From the NCBI RefSeq assembly GCF_002165255.2, contig NZ_CP028561.1, forward strand, positions 2,356,001 to 2,420,000: DNA of 64,000 bases, in the 5' to 3' direction. A model generated the notes under the pieces. It was not told the origin of the DNA and did not search any database. It saw only the letters and a list, made by a program, of their open reading frames with translations. Below, piece by piece: positions 9,458 through 17,915 of this stretch. Both the position numbers and the translations under genes were made by a program. Position 1 is the first letter of the stretch; the number at the start of each line of letters is the position of its first letter. The DNA is from Acinetobacter sp. WCHA45. Its GTDB lineage: Bacteria > Pseudomonadota > Gammaproteobacteria > Pseudomonadales > Moraxellaceae.

Positions 9458-9703
9458 TTAAGCTTTATCATCCGCAGCTTTGACACGAATGCCTTGGCTT
9501 TTTACTTTCAAAGTATTTAAACCTTTAATCGCTTTAATCGCTTCACGTGGATTTTGCATTTCAACAAAACCGAAACCTTTCGATTTACCCGTTGCTTCGT
9601 CTTTGACCACGACACAAGACTCAACTTTTCCATATGCTTTGAATAAATCGAGAATTTCCGCATCAGTCACATTACGGTCTAAATTACGAACTAAAATTTT
9701 CAT
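9458..9703 (-). CDS. RRM-type RNA-binding protein
   Basis: 81 residues forming a single RNA recognition motif. RNP2 (ILVRNL, residues 2-7) and RNP1 (KGFGFVEM, about 44-51) are intact, with the aromatic residues that stack on RNA. Start at 9703 is preferred because a TTTTAGG sequence lies seven bases upstream; an in-frame ATG eight codons earlier adds MNHLLGFS, which breaks the usual N-terminus. Bacterial single-RRM proteins are often cold-induced RNA chaperones; that role is inferred from the family, not from this sequence. It is read away from the helicase gene's end by 64 bases on the same strand. Confidence 0.9.
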   Translation of the reverse strand: MKILVRNLDRNVTDAEILDLFKAYGKVESCVVVKDEATGKSKGFGFVEMQNPREAIKAIKGLNTLKVKSQGIRVKAADDKA

Positions 9704-9767
9704 GCTAAAACCTAAAAGATGATTCATTGTAGAATCAATGAATCAAAAAAAATTGAATCTAGCTAGT

Positions 9768-11747
9768 TTAATCGAAATCAATGCCAAAACCTAAATTGAT
9801 TGCAGTCGTACGAGAACGATTGCTTTGACCATAGCCACGTGGAATATCTCGATGAATCTGAACATCGACTAAATGTTGAGGTAAATCATTGAGGAAGTAA
9901 CTTTCTATTTTTCTTCCTAACTCATCATATTGATCTTGCGACCATAAATTTAAATTCTGTTTGGTCAAAATCAATTCATCTTCTGCACGTGTTAAGGCCA
10001 CATACAGCACACGACGCTCCTCCTCCACATCATCAAAATTGCCTTGTGCTCGTGCATGAGGATATTGATTCGGAGAAACATGTGGGACATAACAAACTTT
10101 TTGTTCAGCACCCTTAGCTGAATGGATGGTAATCAGCGTCACTAAATCTTGGTCAGGCGTTTTATCAATTTCTGAGATAGAAATTGGATCAAGCACATAT
10201 TCCTCTAAGAACTCCCCAAGAGCACTGTGTTTACGCGCCAATTGCTTGACCAAATCAAAGTCTTTAACACGGCGTGACCAATCTTTAGTTTTATAATTAT
10301 TTTCCAGCTGTTCATTTAGCGCATCTAGTGCGAGGCCAATACAAGCTTCAACATGCTGCTGTAATACATCTAATTGCATCAAGATCAAAATCGCTTGTTG
10401 TGGCACTTTGCCATGTCGTTCTAATCGCTGACAACATGCTTCGATATCAGGTAATTGAATCAGCTCTTGCGCCAACTTACTGGCACCCACATCGCCCACG
10501 CCATCCCAAAGCGTCAGGAAACGCATCCAGGCTAAATCATCTTGTGGGTTAACGCTGACCCGAAGTAAGCTCAATACGTCTTTAACATGTGCAGACTCAA
10601 GCAGCTTTACCCCACCAATAAAGCGATAAGGGATATTGGCTGCAATTAAAGCACCTTCCAAATAACGCCCACTAAAACCTGAGCGCAGCAACACCATATG
10701 TTCTGTCCAAGCAGCACCTTGCATATGACGACGATTCAAATCCTGAATAATCCAATTGGCTTCTTCAAACTCATTACTCAAAATATGCAGTTGTGGCTTT
10801 AAACCTTTACCTCGATAGGCCTGTAGATGCTTGTCATATTCAATTTGGCTCTGCTCCAGCAGCCAATTGGATAAATCTAAAATGCCTTGGGTCGAACGAT
10901 AATTCATTTCCAAAGTCAACACTTCGGCATCGGGTACACGTTCTTTAAAATGATGAATATTTTCAAAATCTGCACCACGAAAGCCATAAATGGATTGTGC
11001 ATCATCCCCGACACAAAACAGTTTCACCTTGCCAACTAAAGGCTGAAGCAAAGCCCATTGCAGTGGATTAGTATCCTGCATTTCATCGACCAGCAAAGCA
11101 TGGCAAAAGCTGGTCACCCAATTGACCAATTCAGGTGAGTTTTGTAGATGCACTGCCACAATCGCTAAAATATCATCGTAATCCAGAAAGTTACGCTCCT
11201 GCTTACGCTGCTCGTAGGCTTTCATTAAATCTGCAATTTGCTTTTTATATTCGATGGCTTGTGGCAACTGGATGATTAATGCATCAGAGAGCTTGGTTTG
11301 TGTATTACGTGCATAGGAATATAGATCGCAGAGTTCAGCCGCTTTAGGTAAGACATTGCCCTTATCATTGCCTCGTAGTAAACGAAACATCAGCAACTGA
11401 TCATCCCGATCAATAATACTGAACTGGGTTAGACCAAACGCACGTGGATTACGACGTAGTAAATACATACAAAAAGTATGAAAGGTTGATGCGCGTAAAC
11501 CTTTGGCCTGTGCGCCCATATGCTGCTCAACCCGTGTCACAATTTCACTTGCTGAACGTCGGGTAAAAGTTAGAATCTGAATTTGTTGTGCTGGCAAACC
11601 TTGATCAATTAAGTATGCTGCTCTTGCCACAATGGTTTTGGTTTTACCACAACCTGCTCCAGCCAAGACCAGACAATTTTGTGCTGTCGTTGTAGCTGCT
11701 TGTTTTTGTTGTGGATTCAGTTCATCAATTAGCTTGGCAAGCGTCAT
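9768..11747 (-). CDS. UvrD/Rep-family superfamily 1 DNA helicase
   Basis: 659 residues from ATG at 11747 (MTLAKLIDELNPQQKQA); an upstream TTG adds only four codons. Conserved SF1A motifs are present in order: Q-motif LNPQQKQA, Walker A AGAGCGKT, motif Ia ILTFTRRSASEI, Walker B LLVDEMQDTN, motif III FCVGDDAQSIYGFRGAD, motif IV MNYRST, motif V TIHSAKGAE, motif VI LYVALTRAE. This defines a 3'-5' DNA translocase acting in repair or replication restart. It is shorter than UvrD (about 720) and lacks the Tudor-like C-terminal region, so it is a UvrD/PcrA paralogue rather than uvrD itself. The substrate is unknown. Confidence 0.88.
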   Translation of the reverse strand: MTLAKLIDELNPQQKQAATTTAQNCLVLAGAGCGKTKTIVARAAYLIDQGLPAQQIQILTFTRRSASEIVTRVEQHMGAQAKGLRASTFHTFCMYLLRRNPRAFGLTQFSIIDRDDQLLMFRLLRGNDKGNVLPKAAELCDLYSYARNTQTKLSDALIIQLPQAIEYKKQIADLMKAYEQRKQERNFLDYDDILAIVAVHLQNSPELVNWVTSFCHALLVDEMQDTNPLQWALLQPLVGKVKLFCVGDDAQSIYGFRGADFENIHHFKERVPDAEVLTLEMNYRSTQGILDLSNWLLEQSQIEYDKHLQAYRGKGLKPQLHILSNEFEEANWIIQDLNRRHMQGAAWTEHMVLLRSGFSGRYLEGALIAANIPYRFIGGVKLLESAHVKDVLSLLRVSVNPQDDLAWMRFLTLWDGVGDVGASKLAQELIQLPDIEACCQRLERHGKVPQQAILILMQLDVLQQHVEACIGLALDALNEQLENNYKTKDWSRRVKDFDLVKQLARKHSALGEFLEEYVLDPISISEIDKTPDQDLVTLITIHSAKGAEQKVCYVPHVSPNQYPHARAQGNFDDVEEERRVLYVALTRAEDELILTKQNLNLWSQDQYDELGRKIESYFLNDLPQHLVDVQIHRDIPRGYGQSNRSRTTAINLGFGIDFD

Positions 11748-11823
11748 ACAATCGGTCAATTAAAAGCGAAATGCTATTTTAGCAGACTCAAGCCATTGAA
11801 ATGTTTCTCACTACAAAAACAAA

Positions 11824-11848
11824 AAGAGCATGTGTATTACATGCTCTT
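11824..11848 (-). terminator. Terminator after the HdeD-like gene
   Basis: Stem AAGAGCATGT/ACATGCTCTT with a 5-base loop (GTATT). On the minus strand it is followed by T-rich sequence (TTTTTGTTTTTG). Confidence 0.8.
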
Positions 11849-11865
11849 AGTTTTAACTTGATCGT

Positions 11866-12438
11866 TTAAATTGTAGTTGAGCTATGTGGTAACTGCTTAA
11901 TTGCACCAGCAAAAGTCAGGTAATTAATGCCTTGGAATAGAATATCAATCGCAAGGAACATCCCCAATACCCAGAACGGTGAATCAGGTGATGACAAAAT
12001 CAGAATCCCAGTTAATAGGGTTAATATGCCTGAAAACAGCACCCATCCCCAGCCTGAAATTGGTCTAAGGATAAAGGCGTTCACGGTACGGATAATCCCT
12101 GCAATAATTAAGGCAATCGCCAAGAAACTGGTGAGTACCACCGCAGTAATCACGGGTGTAGTAAACGCAAAGTAACCTGCTGCCAGATACAGCACACCAA
12201 ACAAGGCCCACAACCAACGTGTCCCCCCTTTAAACACCATAAATGCGGCAACAAAATGCAAGATACCACCCAACATCATCAACACACCGAACAGCAATAC
12301 CGCAGATAGTGTTGCAAAGGGTAAAGCCGCTAAAAGAACAAGGCCAAAAATAACCAATAATACGCCCAATAACAGATACCATTTACGATCAGCATGTAGC
12401 TGATTGCGAATTAGATCGTTACCCACTGTTTTCATCAT
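11866..12438 (-). CDS. HdeD-family membrane protein
   Basis: 190 residues with six hydrophobic segments in three pairs, the layout of HdeD/DUF308 proteins. Each repeat is of the kind LLVIFGLVLLAALPFATLSAVLLFGVLMMLGGILHF split over two helices. In E. coli HdeD is part of an acid-resistance island, but Acinetobacter lacks that island and the role here is not shown. Starts MMKTVGNDLIRNQL at 12438. It ends in a strong terminator. Confidence 0.82.
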   Translation of the reverse strand: MMKTVGNDLIRNQLHADRKWYLLLGVLLVIFGLVLLAALPFATLSAVLLFGVLMMLGGILHFVAAFMVFKGGTRWLWALFGVLYLAAGYFAFTTPVITAVVLTSFLAIALIIAGIIRTVNAFILRPISGWGWVLFSGILTLLTGILILSSPDSPFWVLGMFLAIDILFQGINYLTFAGAIKQLPHSSTTI

Positions 12439-12589
12439 GATTTACTCTTTTATCATCAATATTATATCTCTATATTGATCGCGTTTTTCACCGAATTCTG
12501 TATAAGGCATGTTGAGAATTAATGACGGAATGTCAGAAAATGGATGTTTACTTTGATCTTTTTAAGTTGTGTCATTGTTTTTAAAGATA

Positions 12590-12611
12590 TGGATAAGTCG
12601 AAACTTATCCA
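12590..12611 (-). terminator. Terminator-like hairpin after the metzincin-like gene
   Basis: Perfect stem TGGATAAGT/ACTTATCCA; on the minus strand the loop is TTCG, a stable tetraloop. The T-run after it is weak (TATCTTT). Confidence 0.6.
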
Positions 12612-12615
12612 CAAT

Positions 12616-13374
12616 TTACTTGATCCAGCCAATTTCCTGCGCGGTCAGCACACTAATCACGGTTTGTTCCAAGTCATTTGGCATTTTACTTTTATGCTCT
12701 GAAAGTGGGATACGCCCTCCCATGATTTCCGCCTCAGTTTGTGGATACAAAGGTTGCTTATCCGCCTGTGCATAACCAATCGGGAAAATAGGTTCACCAT
12801 TGTTCAAATTATATTTATCGGTCGCGCCAAAACCGTGCAATAACTCATGCACTAACACTACATTATTTTGCTGTGTCTGTTTAGCTGAGGCAAACAGATT
12901 GACTGAACCAATTCGTCCACGTTCCAGCGCAGTTGAGTGCTTGAGTTCCCGATTTTGCTTCGGATCATAGAAATTCAGATATAGAGTTAAACTTGGTGAA
13001 CCATCAATCGATTGATGCTGCTTCCATGCATAAAAGCGAAACTTTAGGCTCCATAGAATATTATCCAGAATACTTGGCTGCTCAGACATCTTCGGTGGTG
13101 CTTGTTGCAATTCCCTTCCGATTTGAACCATAAAGTAGCTGCTTTGCCCTCGATATTGCTGGCTATTTTTTTCTAGATACTGCTTCACCTCAGCAAAATC
13201 ATCTTGCTGCAATGTTTGAATATACTGCTGTGTTGTAGGCAACCCATCGGCATTAATCGGATGCAACAATACATTAATCGGCTGATTCCAATCCTGATTT
13301 TGATCACGATAAGCATTGATCGCAACAATCAATAATACTAGTAGTAAACAAGCGACTCGAATATTTTTCCACAT
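12616..13374 (-). CDS. Secreted or membrane-anchored metzincin-like zinc protease (putative)
   Basis: 252 residues from ATG at 13374 (MWKNIRVACLL), preceded by AGGGTG; an upstream TTG gives six more codons. An N-terminal hydrophobic segment (about residues 5-21) acts as signal peptide or anchor. The zinc motif HExxHxxGxxD is at His176-Asp186 (HELLHGFGATD), and a methionine in EIMGG about 32 residues later could be the Met-turn of metzincins. An Asp as third ligand occurs in snapalysin-type enzymes. The substrate is unknown, and I did not recognise an exact family. Located between HdeD-like and topA genes on the same strand but separated from topA by a terminator. Confidence 0.7.
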   Translation of the reverse strand: MWKNIRVACLLLVLLIVAINAYRDQNQDWNQPINVLLHPINADGLPTTQQYIQTLQQDDFAEVKQYLEKNSQQYRGQSSYFMVQIGRELQQAPPKMSEQPSILDNILWSLKFRFYAWKQHQSIDGSPSLTLYLNFYDPKQNRELKHSTALERGRIGSVNLFASAKQTQQNNVVLVHELLHGFGATDKYNLNNGEPIFPIGYAQADKQPLYPQTEAEIMGGRIPLSEHKSKMPNDLEQTVISVLTAQEIGWIK

Positions 13375-13420
13375 GCATTTCACCCTAATCAAAATTAATT
13401 TTTCTTTTTATTTGTTCAAT

Positions 13421-13450
13421 AAAAAATGCCAGCAATCGCCAGCATTTTTT
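13421..13450 (-). terminator. Terminator of topA
   Basis: On the minus strand AAAAAATGCTGGC pairs with GCTGGCATTTTTT through a 4-base loop, allowing two G-U pairs; the T-run completes an intrinsic terminator. Confidence 0.82.
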
Positions 13451-13462
13451 AAACTTTAATGT

Positions 13463-16102
13463 TTAAGCTTCTACCCATTTCCCATCTTGGAACACCAGAC
13501 TCCACTTGGTCTGCTTGCCCTCAGTAGTTTCAGAACCCACATATTGTGCCTGATTCTTACGGCTGAATTTCACCACCGTTGGATTGCCTTCAGGATCAAC
13601 ATCTGGTGCTTCTAACAAGAACTGATACTTCGGATCAAGTTGATCTGCAACACTACGTAGCTCGGCCACTTTCGGTGCACGCGTTTCACGAATTTTCGGA
13701 AATTTGCTGGCTGCTAAGAACAGACCTGCCGCACCATCACGTAACACGAAGAAATCATCATGCTTGGCTGAACGTAAGTGTTCCATTTTGATTGGATCAA
13801 CACGCGGTGGCGCAGGCTGACCACTCTTTAATACCTTACGAGTATTGTCACAGCTTGAGCAGGCAAAGTAAGGACCAAAACGACCTGTCTTTAACTGCAT
13901 TTCACCATCACATTTATCACATGGAATGGTTGGACCGTCATAGCCCTTAATCTTGAATTCGCCTTCCTCGACTTCGTAACCATCACAATCTGGGTTATTA
14001 CCACAGACATGCAATTTACGACCACCATCGACCACATAACTGTCCATTGCTGTACCGCATTTAGGACAACGGTGTTTCGACATCAAATCAGCAGTTTCAG
14101 CACCATCATCATCCGACAATGCCGCCAAAGACTCGACTGGTGTTAAGTTGAGTGTGCCTTTACAACGCTCTTTCGGTGGCAGGTTATAACCTGAACATCC
14201 TAAGAATACACCTGTTGTTCCAGTACGAACTTGCATTGGACGCGAACATTCAGGACAAGATACATCCGCCACTTCGACTGGCTGATTACGGCGCATGCCG
14301 CTTTCACCCTGCGCATTGGTCAAACGTTTCTTGAAATCGCCATAGAATGTATCTAGTAACTCTTTCCAGTTACGCTCACCCATTGCGACACGGTCTAATT
14401 GGCCTTCTAAATCTGCGGTAAAGGCGTAATTCATCAAGTTATTAAAACTTTCATCCAAACGGTCTGTAACGATCTCCCCCATCTTCTCTGCAAAGAGACG
14501 ACGGTTTTCCAATTTTACATAACCACGTTCTTGAATCGTTGAAATAATTGCAGCATAAGTCGATGGACGACCAATGCCTTTTTTCTCTAACTCTTTCACC
14601 AAAGACGCTTCAGTAAAGCGTGCAGGTGGCTTGGTAAAATGCTGACTCGGATCAAGTTTTTCTAACTTAAGAACTTCACCAACTTTTACCGCAGGCAATA
14701 AAATATCATCATCTGATTTATTGGCACCACGAACACGGGTAAAACCATCAAATACCAGTGTGCGGCCTTTCGCCTTTAACTCAACATTTGACGCGTCAAC
14801 AGTCAAGGTTGAAGATAAATATTCTGCTGGTGTCATTTGACAAGCAACAAATTGACGCCAAATCAAATCATATAAACGCTGTGCATCACGCTCGACGCCT
14901 GCAAGTTTGTCACCCGTCAATCCGACATCTGATGGACGAATCGCTTCATGCGCTTCTTGCGCGCCTGCTTTATTGCCATAACGGTTTGGCTTGGCAGGCA
15001 CGTATTTTTCACCAAAATTTTGCTGAATATGGTTACGCACCATATTCACCGCGTCATCGCTCAAGAAAGTTGAGTCGGTACGCATATAAGTAATAAAACC
15101 ACCTTCATACAAACGCTGCGCCAGCATCATGGTTTTCTTTACAGAGAAACCTAAACGCGTACTCGCTGCTTGTTGTAAAGTTGAAGTGATATACGGGGCA
15201 CTTGGATTAACTTTGGTGGGTTTGTCTTCACGCAATGCCACTTTATATTCAGCATCTTTCAATACACTGAGTAAGGCATCAGTTTCGGCTTTATTTTTAA
15301 GCTTGAGTGTTTTACCTGCTTGCTTAACCGCTTCTAAGCGAATGTCTTCTTTCTTGGAAATGGTATCTGCAAAAACTTGCCAGTATTCTTCTGGGATAAA
15401 TGCACGGATTTCACGTTCACGTTCAACCACCAGTTTCACAGCAACTGACTGCACACGTCCTGCCGATAGACCACGGGCAATCTTTTCCCAGAGTAATGGC
15501 GACACCATAAAACCCACCACACGATCGAGGAAACGACGCGCCTGTTGAGCATTCACACGGTTTAAATCAAGTCGTGTTGGCTGTTTAAATGCTTCTTGAA
15601 TGGCATTCTTGGTAATTTCGTTAAAGACGACACGATGGTAGCGACTATCATCCCCACCAATCACTTCTCTTAAATGCCAAGCAATTGCTTCCCCTTCTCT
15701 ATCCAAGTCCGTTGCGAGATAGATTGCATCTGCATCTTTGGCGAGTTTTTTTAGTTCAGCAACCACATGTTCTTTGCCTGGTAGCACTTCGTAATGTGCA
15801 ATCCAATCATGCTCGGGATCTACACCCATACGATTAATCAGTGCGGACTGGGCTTTTTCGGCTTTCTGTTCATCCGTCAATTTAGTACGAGTTGCGGGCT
15901 TCTTTTCAGTGGATTTCGCCCCGCCTCCTGTCGGTAAATCACGGACATGCCCCACCGATGACTTCACCACATATTGTGAACCCAAATATTTATTAATTGT
16001 TTTCGCTTTTGCAGGCGACTCCACAATCACTAAGGCACGTTTCTTTGCAGCAGGTGTAGGAGCTGCTGTGCTTTCTGAAGCAGAGCGTGGAGTATTCGCC
16101 AT
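13463..16102 (-). CDS. topA: DNA topoisomerase I
   Basis: 879 residues, close to the E. coli enzyme (865). It relaxes negative supercoils by cutting one strand. The N-terminal Toprim domain shows [19 protein letters not shown] and the acidic [11 protein letters not shown] motif; the catalytic tyrosine is Tyr339 in [10 protein letters not shown]. Three C-terminal four-cysteine zinc ribbons are seen (starting [24 protein letters not shown]), followed by a basic tail. A 24-residue Ala/Thr/Ser-rich extension precedes the Toprim domain. ATG at 16102. It is the first recognisable gene after a small membrane protein gene 33 bases upstream and may be co-transcribed with it. Confidence 0.97.
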   Translation of the reverse strand: MANTPRSASESTAAPTPAAKKRALVIVESPAKAKTINKYLGSQYVVKSSVGHVRDLPTGGGAKSTEKKPATRTKLTDEQKAEKAQSALINRMGVDPEHDWIAHYEVLPGKEHVVAELKKLAKDADAIYLATDLDREGEAIAWHLREVIGGDDSRYHRVVFNEITKNAIQEAFKQPTRLDLNRVNAQQARRFLDRVVGFMVSPLLWEKIARGLSAGRVQSVAVKLVVEREREIRAFIPEEYWQVFADTISKKEDIRLEAVKQAGKTLKLKNKAETDALLSVLKDAEYKVALREDKPTKVNPSAPYITSTLQQAASTRLGFSVKKTMMLAQRLYEGGFITYMRTDSTFLSDDAVNMVRNHIQQNFGEKYVPAKPNRYGNKAGAQEAHEAIRPSDVGLTGDKLAGVERDAQRLYDLIWRQFVACQMTPAEYLSSTLTVDASNVELKAKGRTLVFDGFTRVRGANKSDDDILLPAVKVGEVLKLEKLDPSQHFTKPPARFTEASLVKELEKKGIGRPSTYAAIISTIQERGYVKLENRRLFAEKMGEIVTDRLDESFNNLMNYAFTADLEGQLDRVAMGERNWKELLDTFYGDFKKRLTNAQGESGMRRNQPVEVADVSCPECSRPMQVRTGTTGVFLGCSGYNLPPKERCKGTLNLTPVESLAALSDDDGAETADLMSKHRCPKCGTAMDSYVVDGGRKLHVCGNNPDCDGYEVEEGEFKIKGYDGPTIPCDKCDGEMQLKTGRFGPYFACSSCDNTRKVLKSGQPAPPRVDPIKMEHLRSAKHDDFFVLRDGAAGLFLAASKFPKIRETRAPKVAELRSVADQLDPKYQFLLEAPDVDPEGNPTVVKFSRKNQAQYVGSETTEGKQTKWSLVFQDGKWVEA

Positions 16103-16135
16103 AATAAATCGTTTTTCCTATAATTAATCAAATAA

Positions 16136-16585
16136 TTAGCGCTGAGCTAATTCATGTAAATATGCTTTCATTGCTTCAAGCTGAGTGGCTCTTAAATCAG
16201 TTTCTTCATCCCAATATAGCCCGACACAGTTTGCCTGCATATCAATAGCATAAACTCCTGTTAATGCAATGGGTAAATCATTAAATTTCTGATCACCCTG
16301 CACAACCTGAAGTTTTCCATCAACCACGCGCGCGCGCATAAGTGCTAAGCGAGCATCCGGAATAAGCACACTATAATAAGCAACCATACTGGCGCGTTTT
16401 TCAGATGCCATTGGAATTTTCGTCCACTCAGGCGCAACGATGAGTCGTGGGTGTAATCCCATTTTGCGAGCTTGATCGCGCATTAAACCGAGTGCTTTTT
16501 CTCTTGGACTCACACGTAAACCAAAAATAGAACCAAGTACAAATAGCACAATGGCAACCGTGATCCAAATTCCAACATTACTCAT
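16136..16585 (-). CDS. Hypothetical single-pass membrane protein upstream of topA
   Basis: 149 residues from ATG at 16585 (MSNVGIWITVAIVLFVLG); the open frame extends 21 codons further but those residues precede the transmembrane segment and are not needed. One N-terminal helix (about 5-22) is followed by a soluble domain beginning LRVSPREKALGLMRDQARKMGLHPRLI and ending in an acidic/Ala-rich helix. I do not know the family. It is 33 bases upstream of topA on the same strand, suggesting an operon. Confidence 0.7.
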   Translation of the reverse strand: MSNVGIWITVAIVLFVLGSIFGLRVSPREKALGLMRDQARKMGLHPRLIVAPEWTKIPMASEKRASMVAYYSVLIPDARLALMRARVVDGKLQVVQGDQKFNDLPIALTGVYAIDMQANCVGLYWDEETDLRATQLEAMKAYLHELAQR

Positions 16586-16689
16586 TAAAGGTGCCCAAAA
16601 CTTCCTTTTATTAGCGTTACATAAGTTGAATGAAAAAGGCAATATCACATGACAAAATTCATTTTAGGCAATTTATCTTGTTTAATGAT

Positions 16690-17634
16690 TTATTTAATGG
16701 TTGACCAGATATCAATATTACTTTGCAAATATACAATTTTTTGTGCATTTAATTGAATAATTTGATGTTTCTTAAGTAAATTAATCATTTGTTGCACATG
16801 CTCATCTTTCTCGAATTTAAACAAAGCTTTGATTGAATTACTTAAAGTATCGATCTTTGATGGTTTATTATTTGTCACTTTGCTTAAGTAATCACAATAT
16901 TGTTTTATTCGCATCAAATGCGGACGCAACTCTATTTCTGTCATTGTGAGGCGTGGGCTAGTAGTATTCAAATTTCCTTGACCAAGTGCTTTCTTTAATT
17001 CTTTCTTATTATATTCACATTTATTTTGTTCAATCACCACCACCTTAATCTGTTGTAGTTTTTCTAAGAGAATTTCAGCTTGTTGCAGATTTAGGTTACA
17101 CCAAGACATTAGAGATTTAAGCAGCGACTTTGGCTTTTTAGGCTGATTCTTTGCGAGAAGTTGTAAAACTTTTTTATCTACATTTACTTCTATTTGAGGC
17201 TTTGGCTTTATTTTTATTTCTTGAACAGCGAGCTGGCTTTGCTCAATTTTTACAGGCTCAGCTAATTGTTTAATATGAGTTGATTGAATCCCTATCTGCC
17301 CGAGTAACTCAACTGCATATGACATTGCAGTGTCATTTGACATGACATCAATTGAACCACCTTTCTCTAATTGAGCAGATAAACGCCCCGCAATAAAGGT
17401 TAAACCAAAGTCAGCAGAATTTGCACCTGTTTTAGGCATTTTAATGATGAGCAAGCGTTTATCTTGTATGGCAAGACTAAGTTCCATTAAATCATCTAGT
17501 GCAATATTTAAATTTGAATTTGCATAAACTACAATCACTTGACTGTATTGTTTTAATAGAAAGTTTAATTCACGAATTTTTTTAGGTTGGTTTTCGATAT
17601 CCAATAATAATATATTTTGCATAATATCAGTCAT
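16690..17634 (-). CDS. PIN/NYN-like domain protein, putative ribonuclease
   Basis: 314 residues. The first ~130 residues look like a PIN/NYN-type nuclease fold: an initial strand with acidic ending (ILLLDIEN), a VVYANSN strand, an acidic patch in NSADFGLTFIAGRL, and SNDTAMSYAVELLGQIG with an aspartate at the usual fourth position. After a Pro/Lys/Gln linker (about 140-160) there is a Lys-rich helical C-terminus. Four candidate acids are consistent with a metal-dependent ribonuclease but I cannot confirm geometry. Start ATG at 17634; a second ATG lies four codons downstream. It is followed by no clear terminator and sits 3 bases beyond the slyX stop, so the two are probably co-transcribed (slyX first). 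Confidence 0.6.
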   Translation of the reverse strand: MTDIMQNILLLDIENQPKKIRELNFLLKQYSQVIVVYANSNLNIALDDLMELSLAIQDKRLLIIKMPKTGANSADFGLTFIAGRLSAQLEKGGSIDVMSNDTAMSYAVELLGQIGIQSTHIKQLAEPVKIEQSQLAVQEIKIKPKPQIEVNVDKKVLQLLAKNQPKKPKSLLKSLMSWCNLNLQQAEILLEKLQQIKVVVIEQNKCEYNKKELKKALGQGNLNTTSPRLTMTEIELRPHLMRIKQYCDYLSKVTNNKPSKIDTLSNSIKALFKFEKDEHVQQMINLLKKHQIIQLNAQKIVYLQSNIDIWSTIK

Positions 17635-17637
17635 GTT

Positions 17638-17883
17638 TTAATAATGCGGTGGTTTGTTACTCATTGGATCAAACGGTGCAATTCCTTCTGACAAGTCTGA
17701 AGACTCAACGCGTTGGTATAAAAGCTGCATTTGTTTCTTCAAAACTGCAATTTCTTGTGTCTGAATTGCGAGCTGTTGATTTAATTGTTCAACTAAATCG
17801 TCTAAAAATGCAATTCGGACTTGCAAATCTTCAATGGGTGCGGACAATGACGCGTGATCATCAAATTTTTGTGGTTTAGTCAT
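17638..17883 (-). CDS. slyX: SlyX-family protein
   Basis: 81 residues from ATG at 17883, preceded by GAGG seven bases upstream; an earlier in-frame ATG at 17895 would add four residues. The body is a heptad-patterned coiled coil (IEDLQVRIAFLDDLVEQLNQQL...) and the protein ends in PPHY, the hallmark tail of SlyX proteins. The molecular role of SlyX is not established. It diverges from uup, whose start is 33 bases away. Confidence 0.88.
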   Translation of the reverse strand: MTKPQKFDDHASLSAPIEDLQVRIAFLDDLVEQLNQQLAIQTQEIAVLKKQMQLLYQRVESSDLSEGIAPFDPMSNKPPHY

Positions 17884-17915
17884 TTCAGACCTCATCTGAA
17901 CTCTTAGGAAACATT

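Noticed and set aside
15129..15548. 139-codon frame antisense to topA
   Set aside because: Antisense to a conserved catalytic gene; the residue composition is that of an antisense shadow.
17638..17895. Earlier start (ATG at 17895) for slyX
   Set aside because: Possible, but GAGG spacing favours 17883; reported as alternative only.
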